Shown here in pieces: positions 1 to 5,140 of a stretch of 11,689 nt of DNA; position 1 is the first letter of the stretch; each line of letters begins with the position of its first letter. This stretch comes from Patescibacteria group bacterium (GTDB lineage: Bacteria; Patescibacteriota; Minisyncoccia; Minisyncoccales; JAGOPM01). Under the pieces are notes generated by a model. That model searched no databases and was not told the origin of the DNA. It saw nothing but the letters and a program-made list of their open reading frames with translations. The position numbers and the translations under genes are program-made. The stretch lies in assembly GCA_022710815.1 (NCBI GenBank), contig JAKLGF010000010.1, forward strand, positions 1 to 11,689. The letters run 5' to 3'.

Positions 1-170
1 CTATTGGTCTATGTATTAATGTTACAGCCTTTCACATTGTCATTAATGTAATTAGGCCTCAATTTGGATTGAGTGTTCAAGAATGGTCTTTGATTGGAAC
101 CATTATTGCTGCCCTAGTATCAGCAGTCTGGAATTTCTTGGCATACAAGATTGTAGTATTTAAGAAATAA
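1..170 (+). CDS. GtrA-like membrane protein, C-terminal end (partial)
   Basis: Only the last 55 codons are in the window, open from the left edge in the frame starting at base 3 and ending in TAA at 168-170. Two hydrophobic segments are visible: one near the edge (VTAFHIVINVI) and one before the end (IGTIIAALVSAVWNFLAYKIVVF). They are separated by a short polar stretch (RPQFGLSVQEW), and the chain ends in a short basic tail (FKK). The W-N-F-x-x-Y/R-x-x-V-F ending is characteristic of the GtrA family of small four-helix membrane proteins, which are linked to moving lipid-linked sugars during cell-surface polysaccharide synthesis. Family assignment rests on this C-terminal pattern only. The stop is four bases before the dnaX start, so the two genes may be cotranscribed. 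The substrate cannot be told. Confidence 0.6.
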   Translation, partial: IGLCINVTAFHIVINVIRPQFGLSVQEWSLIGTIIAALVSAVWNFLAYKIVVFKK

Positions 171-174
171 CATT

Positions 175-1278
175 ATGGAAAATTTAGCGCTTTACCGCAA
201 ATACAGGCCTCAGACCTTTTCTGAAGTAACTGGTCAGGATGATATTGTTAAAACACTATCTAATGCTTTGGCTACCAACAGAGTAGCTCATGCTTATCTT
301 TTTTGTGGTCCGCGCGGAGTGGGAAAAACAACTACAGCCAGAGTTTTAGCCAGAGCAGTTAATTGTTTAGATCGCAAAGGAGCTGAGCCTTGTAACAAGT
401 GCGCTAATTGTCTTGCTATTAGCGAGAATAGGGCCATGGATATTATTGAAATAGACGCGGCTTCTAATCGTGGAATTGATGAGGCTAGGGAATTAAGAGA
501 GGGAATTAAGTTTGCTCCTAGCCAATTGAAATACAAAGTGATAATTATTGATGAATGCCATCAATTAACCAAAGATGCTGCTAATGCTTTGCTTAAAACC
601 CTAGAAGAACCGCCCAAGCATGCTATTTTCATTTTAGCTACTACTGAATTTCATAAAATGATTTCTACTATTACTTCCCGCTGTCAGAGATTTGATTTCA
701 AAAAACCAACAGTAGCAGAGATTTCTGCTAAATTAGAAAGGATTGCTAAAGCAGAAAAGGTGAAAGTAGAAAAAGACGCCCTTAACCTTATTGCAGCTAA
801 CGCTAGTGGAGCAGTCAGAGATGCTGAAGTGTTTTTAAACCAAGTTATTATCTTTGATAAGGATAAGACAATAACAGCTGATGAAGTTAGGGAAATTTTG
901 GGCCTGATTGATGTAAGAGTTTTGGAACAGTTTGCTGGCTATTTGGTTAAAAAAGACACCAAAGGAGCCATTGGCTACCTTAATGAAGTATTAGATAAAG
1001 GCTATGATCCCCATGAGTTTGCCAAGGATGTTATTAACTATTTCAGGCAGATGATGTTGCTTAAAATTGATGAAAGATTGATTAATCCCTTGTTTGCCAA
1101 TCTGACCCGAGAAGACCTTGAAAAAATCAAGGAATATGTTTATGCTTTAGAAGAAAAAGACATTCATAGGGGCTTGGAATTGTTTCTGGAAGCCCAGAAT
1201 GCCATTCGTTATTCGCCTATACCCCAATTGCCAATTGAGTTGGCAATAGTTGAATTTTTGGACTTGGGGGAGAAGTGA
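175..1278 (+). CDS. dnaX: DNA polymerase III subunit gamma/tau, short form
   Basis: Clamp-loader ATPase that loads the sliding clamp during chromosome replication. All core motifs are present: the opening LYRKYRPQTFSEVTGQ; Walker A GPRGVGKT (residues 45-52); a four-cysteine zinc module (C64, C73, C76, C79); Walker B ending IIIDE (about 123-127); LEEPP (143-147); sensor-1 ATTE (155-158); and the SRC arginine-finger motif (168-170). The protein ends at 367 residues, just after the clamp-loader oligomerisation (domain III) region, so it lacks the long tau extension that binds DnaB and Pol III alpha. This short form is usual in CPR genomes and is not a truncation: the reading frame ends cleanly in TGA. 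The start at 175 is the natural N terminus. No clear Shine-Dalgarno precedes it, and the upstream stop is only four bases away, suggesting translational coupling or cotranscription with the GtrA-like gene. Confidence 0.96.
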   Translation: MENLALYRKYRPQTFSEVTGQDDIVKTLSNALATNRVAHAYLFCGPRGVGKTTTARVLARAVNCLDRKGAEPCNKCANCLAISENRAMDIIEIDAASNRGIDEARELREGIKFAPSQLKYKVIIIDECHQLTKDAANALLKTLEEPPKHAIFILATTEFHKMISTITSRCQRFDFKKPTVAEISAKLERIAKAEKVKVEKDALNLIAANASGAVRDAEVFLNQVIIFDKDKTITADEVREILGLIDVRVLEQFAGYLVKKDTKGAIGYLNEVLDKGYDPHEFAKDVINYFRQMMLLKIDERLINPLFANLTREDLEKIKEYVYALEEKDIHRGLELFLEAQNAIRYSPIPQLPIELAIVEFLDLGEK

Positions 1279-1299
1279 ATAAGTAGATCTTTCAAAGAA

Positions 1300-1340
1300 G
1301 AACTAGCTATGTTACTATTAGTTCAATGATAGCTTGGTTC
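1300..1340. repeat. Imperfect inverted repeat between dnaX and the HTH/LAGLIDADG-like ORF
   Basis: GAACTAGCTAT (1300-1310) can pair with ATAGCTTGGTTC (1329-1340), giving 11 base pairs with one G-T pair and one bulged T around an 18-base loop. No T-run follows, so it is not a classical terminator. It ends four bases before the ATG at 1345 and could affect translation of that ORF. Its loop (AGTTCAATGATAG) resembles the D-arm of a tRNA, but no other tRNA arm is present. Confidence 0.4.
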
Positions 1341-1344
1341 TATT

Positions 1345-2028
1345 ATGTCAAAAAACATTTTAAAGCAAGAAGCAATTAAGCTGAGGAAGAAAGGATTGTC
1401 GTACAAAGAGATTTATGAGAAAGTTAGAGTTTCTAAATCTACATTGTCTTTGTGGCTAAGAGATATTCAGCTTGAGCAGAAATTAATTCAAGAATTAGAA
1501 ACTAAACAAAAAGAAGGCGCACAAAGAGGGGCTTTAGCTAGAAAAGAAAAAAGAATTAAAGAATCTTTGATTATTGAGAAAGAAGCTCAAGAGCAAATAA
1601 TCTCATTCTCAAAAAGAGATTTGCTAATTGCAGGAACAGCCCTATATTGGGCAGAGGGAGCAAAAGAAAAAGAACATCGAGTTGGACAGATGGTTTATTT
1701 GGCCAATTCTGATTCAAGAATGATAGTGTTTTTTGTAAGGTGGTTGAAAGAAATATTTGGAGTTGACGAGAATGAATTGATTTATGAATTATATATTCAT
1801 AAGAACAAAGGATGGGAAAGATCTATTGGATATTGGGCAGAAATAGTTAAAATAAATAAAGATCGATTAAGGGTTTATTTTAAAAAGGATAATCCACAAA
1901 CAAAAAGAAAGAATGTGGGAGAAAATTATCATGGTCTTTTGAGAGTTAAGGTTAAAAGAAGTATTAGTCTTAATAGGAGAATTTCTTTTATGATTAATAC
2001 TATGTGCAGTTATTGCGGGATCGTCTAA
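1345..2028 (+). CDS. HTH plus LAGLIDADG-like protein (putative homing-endonuclease-type)
   Basis: 227 residues. Residues 7-41 form a resolvase/transposase-type helix-turn-helix (GLSYKEIYEKVRVSKSTLSLWL), followed by a charged, probably coiled-coil linker (about 42-85). Residues 97-105 read GTALYWAEG, which matches LAGLIDADG spacing with L100, A103, an acidic E104 and G105. An NSD motif (121-123) and a hydrophobic 'FFVRWLKEIFGV' helix follow, as in the second structural element of LAGLIDADG folds. The C-terminal half (GYWAEIVKINKD..., then ...GLLRVKV) keeps the beta-rich basic character of a DNA-binding endonuclease. The same architecture recurs in CPR genomes, where it is usually annotated as hypothetical. 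The stop codon (2026-2028) lies inside the tRNA-Gln D loop, so the residues CGIV are read from the tRNA acceptor and D stem. Nuclease activity is inferred. A purely regulatory DNA-binding role is possible. Confidence 0.7.
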   Translation: MSKNILKQEAIKLRKKGLSYKEIYEKVRVSKSTLSLWLRDIQLEQKLIQELETKQKEGAQRGALARKEKRIKESLIIEKEAQEQIISFSKRDLLIAGTALYWAEGAKEKEHRVGQMVYLANSDSRMIVFFVRWLKEIFGVDENELIYELYIHKNKGWERSIGYWAEIVKINKDRLRVYFKKDNPQTKRKNVGENYHGLLRVKVKRSISLNRRISFMINTMCSYCGIV

Positions 2029-2084
2029 TGGTAGGACGCCGCCCTTTGAAGGCGGCTATTATGGTTCGAATCCATATCCCGCAA
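2014..2084 (+). tRNA. tRNA-Gln (anticodon UUG)
   Basis: A complete cloverleaf can be drawn. The acceptor is TGCGGGA (2014-2020) paired with TCCCGCA (2077-2083), seven perfect pairs, with discriminator A2084. The D arm is GTC/GAC (2023-2025 with 2035-2037) and contains GG in the loop. The anticodon stem is CCGCC/GGCGG (2039-2043 with 2051-2055) with loop CTTTGAA and anticodon TTG at 2046-2048. The variable region is four bases, and the T stem TATGG/CCATA carries loop TTCGAAT (2065-2071). CCA is not encoded. The first 15 bases overlap the 3' end of the upstream ORF. A terminator follows directly. Confidence 0.95.
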
Positions 2085-2092
2085 CATAAAAC

Positions 2093-2121
2093 AAAGAATC
2101 CCTTTATGGGATTTTTTGTTT
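2093..2121 (+). terminator. Rho-independent terminator after tRNA-Gln
   Basis: AATCCC (2097-2102) pairs with GGGATT (2108-2113) around the loop TTTAT. An A-rich 5' flank extends the stem, and a T-run starts at 2112. It closes the HTH/LAGLIDADG-like-tRNA unit. Confidence 0.85.
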
Positions 2122-2191
2122 ATATGAAATCTTGGCTTTATAGCAAGAAAATATACCAGATATTTAAGTAATAGATTATTGATTAGAAAAG

Positions 2192-2210
2192 TGATAAAAT
2201 ATTATATAAT
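2192..2210 (+). promoter_or_regulatory. Putative promoter -10 region for the methyltransferase
   Basis: Two -10-like boxes lie close to the ATG at 2216: an extended one, TG-A-TAAAAT (2192-2200), and a consensus TATAAT (2205-2210). The second ends five bases before the start codon and would give an essentially leaderless mRNA. The first would give a leader of about nine bases. No good -35 box is seen at canonical distance, and no Shine-Dalgarno is present. Confidence 0.55.
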
Positions 2211-2215
2211 ACAAT

Positions 2216-2842
2216 ATGGATGAAAAAAACAAGAAAGCTGTAGAAATTTATAACAAAATAGCTCAGGACTATGCTGCAAACTATGATTCTATTGATAGTG
2301 AGGAAGATCTGGTTTTCTTAAAAACATTCATTTCTTATCTTACTCCAAAAGCACACATAGTTGATATTGGGTGTGGCACTGGCTTTTCTGCTGGATGGTT
2401 TTTTAACCAAGGATTTGACGCAGAAGGATCAGATCTTTCATCAACAATGATTGATATTGCTGAAAGGAATTATCCCAATCTTTCATTTGTAATCGCAGAC
2501 ATGAGAGTATTTGTCCCCAAGCATCAAGCTGATGCTGTTTGGGCTGGATATTCAATGTTTCATTTTGATCAGAATGATTTCGAGAAAACAATCGTTAATA
2601 TAAAGACATATTTAAAAGATGGGGGAATTTTTGGTCTTGTTATGCAAGAGGGTCAAGGAGAAGTTAATATGCCTGAGCCATTTTTGCCCGAGGAAACAAT
2701 ATACATTAAACTTTATTCCGAGTCAGAGCTTACGAATATCCTAACTAAGCACGGATTTAAAGTATTAGAAGTGAAAAGAAAGAAAGCTCAGCATCCTAAT
2801 GAATTTTCATATAACAAGATATTGCTTATTGCGCAAAGATAA
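2216..2842 (+). CDS. Class I SAM-dependent methyltransferase
   Basis: 208 residues with a Rossmann methyltransferase fold. Motif I, IVDIGCGTG (48-56), binds S-adenosylmethionine. The acidic residue of motif II is in EGSDLS (D73), motif III lies near VIADM (92-96), and the motif IV/V region reads AVWAGYSMFHF, followed by a 'LKDGGIFGLVM' strand-turn. The N terminus (YNKIAQDYAANYDS) is the usual entry helix of the Methyltransf_11/25 group (UbiE/SmtA-like small-molecule methyltransferases). The substrate cannot be inferred: neighbours are a tRNA upstream and a convergent amidase downstream. It appears to be a single-gene transcript, with a putative promoter immediately upstream and a strong bidirectional terminator downstream. 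Confidence 0.88.
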   Translation: MDEKNKKAVEIYNKIAQDYAANYDSIDSEEDLVFLKTFISYLTPKAHIVDIGCGTGFSAGWFFNQGFDAEGSDLSSTMIDIAERNYPNLSFVIADMRVFVPKHQADAVWAGYSMFHFDQNDFEKTIVNIKTYLKDGGIFGLVMQEGQGEVNMPEPFLPEETIYIKLYSESELTNILTKHGFKVLEVKRKKAQHPNEFSYNKILLIAQR

Positions 2843-2855
2843 ATTTAAACATATT

Positions 2856-2884
2856 AAAAGCCCCTTATCACTAAGGGGCTTTTT
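2856..2884. terminator. Bidirectional terminator between convergent methyltransferase and amidase genes
   Basis: AAAAGCCCCTTA (2856-2867) pairs perfectly with TAAGGGGCTTTT (2872-2883) around the loop TCAC. The T-run on the right serves the plus-strand gene ending at 2842. The A-run on the left becomes a T-run on the minus strand and can stop the amidase gene ending at 2899. Confidence 0.92.
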
Positions 2885-2898
2885 GTTTGCAAAAAGAA

Positions 2899-3813
2899 CT
2901 AGTTTTCGAAGTCCGCCTTCATTAGGTCATAGACTCCGGCTTTGATAGCATCCTCTTTGATCAGCTCTTTGGCTGGTTTCCATTCAGGATTAAGAGCCTG
3001 ATCCCAACGGCCAAGGTTCTTGGCCAGCTTGATGTCTGCTCTAATAAGCGCAATATTGCGCTCGATCGTGAAGTTGTCCCAATCCATGAGCATGTCAAAC
3101 TTTTCTCTGTCAAAGACTTCTGGGTCTGTTTTTCTTCCCGGAGAAACTTCTTTATGGCAGTAGATCAATTTTTTTCTGAGATAGGGCTGGCGCAACATGA
3201 TGTCTTTGATCAAGTTGGTTAAAGCCAGATAATCAGCATCAGTGGCATCTTTGTTGAGAATGGCAATGCCAATTGTCACTTCATTGATTCCTGATGTCAA
3301 TCCATTGACAATGTCTGGGAATTGGCTTGGTCCGGCATGATAAGTAACAACACCTTCAGGAGTTAATTTCCAAATAGCTCCGCCATAGATGAGGAAGTGA
3401 TAAGCTAAGCCATACCATTCTCCTTGACTAGGTTGGCGTAGGGCATGAATAATGCTGTTTATATTCCCCTCAAATCCATGGATTACAATTCCATAAATTC
3501 TTCTCATGAAATCATATCCGAAATTGATAGGGAGATTGTAAACAGGTGTGCCCTTGATTGGTTCTCCAACAACAATTTCTTCTTTGAGTGGCGGAACCTC
3601 ATCATTGGATTTTGACTGAGCCCTGTTTTGAGAAGAAACAGTTTGAGGACTGTTGTAGTTCTCCAACTTCTCAGGTGCATCATAGAGGTCTCTTTTAGCC
3701 CTCAGTTCTGCATAGTCCTGATACTTTTCTTGAGTGGGCGGGGAATCAGAACCATAGGTTATGGTTATTCCCATGAATAGGCAAGCTATCAGCAATACGA
3801 TTATTTTTTTCAA
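2899..3813 (-). CDS. Secreted N-acetylmuramoyl-L-alanine amidase (Amidase_2/PGRP fold)
   Basis: 304 residues. The enzyme family cleaves the bond between N-acetylmuramic acid and the stem peptide in peptidoglycan, using zinc. An N-terminal signal peptide is visible (MKK, then a hydrophobic stretch to about residue 20, then GSDS), followed by a low-complexity charged linker (about 25-80) and the catalytic domain (about 100-250). Family landmarks are IVIHG (H112), AYHFLIYGGAIWKL (H139), TYHAG (H159), the strand TIGIAILN (180-187), and CHKEVSPGRKTDP with H220, K228 and D230. By analogy with AmpD/T7 lysozyme, H112, H220 and D230 would be the zinc ligands and K228 a catalytic helper. The start codon is TTG at 3811-3813, chosen because GGAG lies six bases upstream and no in-frame ATG is near. 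Probably acts on the envelope in growth or division, or on other bacteria; the sequence does not separate these. Confidence 0.85.
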   Translation of the reverse strand: MKKIIVLLIACLFMGITITYGSDSPPTQEKYQDYAELRAKRDLYDAPEKLENYNSPQTVSSQNRAQSKSNDEVPPLKEEIVVGEPIKGTPVYNLPINFGYDFMRRIYGIVIHGFEGNINSIIHALRQPSQGEWYGLAYHFLIYGGAIWKLTPEGVVTYHAGPSQFPDIVNGLTSGINEVTIGIAILNKDATDADYLALTNLIKDIMLRQPYLRKKLIYCHKEVSPGRKTDPEVFDREKFDMLMDWDNFTIERNIALIRADIKLAKNLGRWDQALNPEWKPAKELIKEDAIKAGVYDLMKADFEN

Positions 3814-3818
3814 TGTTC

Positions 3819-3826
3819 TCTCCTTT
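3819..3826 (-). promoter_or_regulatory. Shine-Dalgarno deciding the TTG start of the amidase
   Basis: On the minus strand the sequence reads AAAGGAGA, then five bases, then TTG AAA AAA. Spacing from the GGAG core to the start codon is six bases, which is ideal. This supports a TTG initiation codon and differs from most neighbouring genes, which lack a Shine-Dalgarno. Confidence 0.75.
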
Positions 3827-3861
3827 TTATGCCTTTAATTAGGCAGTTTGTTTCCAATAAT

Positions 3862-3890
3862 ATTTAACCATTATAATCTAATGAAGTCAA
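3862..3890 (-). promoter_or_regulatory. Possible promoter of the amidase gene
   Basis: On the minus strand TTGACT (3890-3885) is followed after 17 bases by TTAAAT (3867-3862). A better -10 box, TATAAT (3875-3870), lies only 9 bases from TTGACT and would need another -35. Either gives a leader of about 40-50 bases carrying a small hairpin (TGCCT/AGGCA, 3830-3845) just upstream of the Shine-Dalgarno. Confidence 0.35.
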
Positions 3891-3913
3891 GACTAAAGAA
3901 TTCTTAATTTTTA

Positions 3914-3922
3914 TGCTATCAT
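3914..3922 (+). promoter_or_regulatory. Extended -10 promoter of the DUF2090 gene
   Basis: TG-C-TATCAT lies 15 bases before the ATG at 3938, predicting a leader of about nine bases without a Shine-Dalgarno. No clear -35 box is seen at 16-18 bases. It is divergent from the amidase promoter in the same 124-base gap. Confidence 0.5.
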
Positions 3923-3937
3923 CAGATTAATAAAACT

Positions 3938-4816
3938 ATGCAAAATCAGCTTTTAATTTTACCTTTTGATCATCGCAGTTCTTTTGTCAAAAATCTCTTA
4001 GGATTTAGCACTCCTCTAGATGAGGAACAAAAGCAGAAAGTAAAAGAATTGAAACAGATTGTTTTTAATGGCTTCCGAGAGGCAGTGGTTAATTACGAAA
4101 ACAAGGAATGGTTTGGGATTTTGGTTGATGAGGAGTTTGGATTTGAAATTGGACAGCAAGCCAAAAGAATGGGAGTTAAGCTTTCTATTCCAGTAGAAAA
4201 GAGTGGTCAGGATGTTTTTGACTTTGAATATGGGGCTAATTTCGGAGAACATATTAAAAAGATGGATCCTGACTATGTTAAAGTTTTGGTCAGATACAAT
4301 CCTGAGAATGTAGAGAATAACAAAATTCAGATAGAAAGATTGAAATCTTTAAGCAATTATTGCCAGAACAATAATTACAAATTGTTGTTTGAATTGTTAG
4401 TTCCTCCCACTGCTAAAGATTTAGAAATTGCTGGAAACAAGGAAGAGTATGAAAAGAATTACAGAGCCGAAAAAACAGCCCGAGCTATTAGTGAAATTAA
4501 AGAACAGATTAAAGTAGATATTTGGAAAATAGAGGGATTTTCCAAATCCCAATGGAAGGAAGTAATTGAAGCTGTTGGGCCAGAAGCTCAAATAATATTC
4601 TTGGGCCGAGGAGAAAGCCAGGAGTTTGTAGAAAAGTGGCTTCAGGAAGCTGGAGAATATCAAGAAATAATTGGCTTTGCTATTGGCAGAACAATATTCT
4701 ATGATCCGCTCAAAGGATATTTGTCAGGAGCTATTAGCCAAGATAGGGCCAGAGACTTAATAGCTGACAATTTCAAACATTTTGTAGACATGTGGATAAA
4801 TCAGAAGGGCTTGTAA
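3938..4816 (+). CDS. DUF2090 aldolase-like TIM-barrel protein (IolC C-terminal domain type)
   Basis: 292 residues, resembling the DUF2090 domain that elsewhere forms the C-terminal half of IolC (5-dehydro-2-deoxygluconokinase fusions) and is related to LacD-type class I aldolases. Recognisable strand-end motifs run in barrel order: LLILPFDHRSSF (6-16), GILVDEEFG (60-68), VKVLVRYNP (114-122), LLFELLVPPT (149-158), IWKIEG (195-200), IIFLGRG (219-225) and GFAIGRTIFYDPL (246-258). The last motif, a phosphate-binding-like GRT-x-F-x-DP-L, is the strongest family marker. K115 or K197 could be a Schiff-base lysine. The kinase half is absent here. The true substrate is unknown; a phosphorylated sugar aldolase role is inference. 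The final codons and stop are part of a terminator hairpin. Confidence 0.75.
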   Translation: MQNQLLILPFDHRSSFVKNLLGFSTPLDEEQKQKVKELKQIVFNGFREAVVNYENKEWFGILVDEEFGFEIGQQAKRMGVKLSIPVEKSGQDVFDFEYGANFGEHIKKMDPDYVKVLVRYNPENVENNKIQIERLKSLSNYCQNNNYKLLFELLVPPTAKDLEIAGNKEEYEKNYRAEKTARAISEIKEQIKVDIWKIEGFSKSQWKEVIEAVGPEAQIIFLGRGESQEFVEKWLQEAGEYQEIIGFAIGRTIFYDPLKGYLSGAISQDRARDLIADNFKHFVDMWINQKGL

Positions 4817-4825
4817 AGCCCTTTT
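4805..4825 (+). terminator. Terminator formed from the end of the DUF2090 coding sequence
   Basis: AAGGGCTT (4805-4812) pairs perfectly with AAGCCCTT (4816-4823) around a three-base loop, and Ts continue to 4825. The stop codon TAA (4814-4816) lies in the loop and the first base of the right arm. Confidence 0.8.
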
Positions 4826-4826
4826 G

Positions 4827-4835
4827 TGGTATAAT
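4827..4835 (+). promoter_or_regulatory. Extended -10 promoter of the TM1266-like gene
   Basis: TGG-TATAAT is a consensus extended -10 element beginning two bases after the preceding terminator. The predicted start of transcription is near 4842, about ten bases before the ATG at 4852. No -35 is visible, since that position is occupied by the hairpin. Confidence 0.65.
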
Positions 4836-4851
4836 GAAAACAATAAATAAT

Positions 4852-5136
4852 ATGGAAGAATCAAAAATGGATTTGGCAACCATTACTATTTTGGTTACCA
4901 GTCGTCAAACACATTCTCCAGAGTTAAATAAGATATTAAGCGACAATGGCCATTTGATCATGTCGCGTTTGGGAGTGAATGTTCAACCCAAATGCATTCA
5001 AGATTGTGTTGGTTTAATTGTTGTTGTAGCTAAAGGGCATAAAGATGATATTCAGAAATTGAATGCAGACATTGATGCAATAGATGGAATATCCTCCCAT
5101 TTAGTTTTAGCTACACAAGATTTTATCTTTGATTAA
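4852..5136 (+). CDS. TM1266-like ACT/ferredoxin-fold putative regulator
   Basis: 94 residues from the ATG at 4852. The pattern (ITILVTSRQ..., ELNKILSDNGHLIMSRLGV, a central VGLIVVVAKG strand, DIQKLNADIDAIDGISSHLVL) matches the TM1266 family of small ACT/NikR-C-like proteins, annotated elsewhere as 'iron-only hydrogenase system regulator'. That family has a beta-alpha-beta-beta-alpha-beta fold that oligomerises and may bind a small ligand; it has no DNA-binding domain of its own. The start at 4852 is preferred because the TATAAT box at 4830-4835 places the transcript start near 4842, making upstream in-frame ATGs (4792, 4834) untranslatable from this promoter. ATG 4867 is an alternative. Two cysteines (PKCIQDC) are unusual and could be redox- or metal-sensitive. 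The gene is followed after four bases by the S8 peptidase, so the two are probably cotranscribed. Confidence 0.65.
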   Translation: MEESKMDLATITILVTSRQTHSPELNKILSDNGHLIMSRLGVNVQPKCIQDCVGLIVVVAKGHKDDIQKLNADIDAIDGISSHLVLATQDFIFD

Positions 5137-5140
5137 TTTT

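Noticed and set aside
175..1278. dnaX as a truncated or broken gene
   Set aside because: It lacks the tau extension, but all clamp-loader motifs are present, it ends cleanly, and short DnaX is normal in this group.
1345..2084. LAGLIDADG-like ORF as an intron inside a split tRNA
   Set aside because: The downstream tRNA-Gln is complete with its own 5' half, and no matching 5' exon was found upstream.
3781..3813. Lipoprotein signal (LIAC) in the amidase
   Set aside because: The four residues fit a lipobox, but the cysteine is at position 11 with too short a hydrophobic stretch before it and hydrophobic residues continuing after it, which fits an ordinary signal peptide better.
4792..4851. Upstream ATGs (4792, 4834) as starts of the TM1266-like gene
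   Set aside because: They lie before or inside the -10 box of the gene's own promoter and overlap the preceding gene and terminator; the added residues do not belong to the family.
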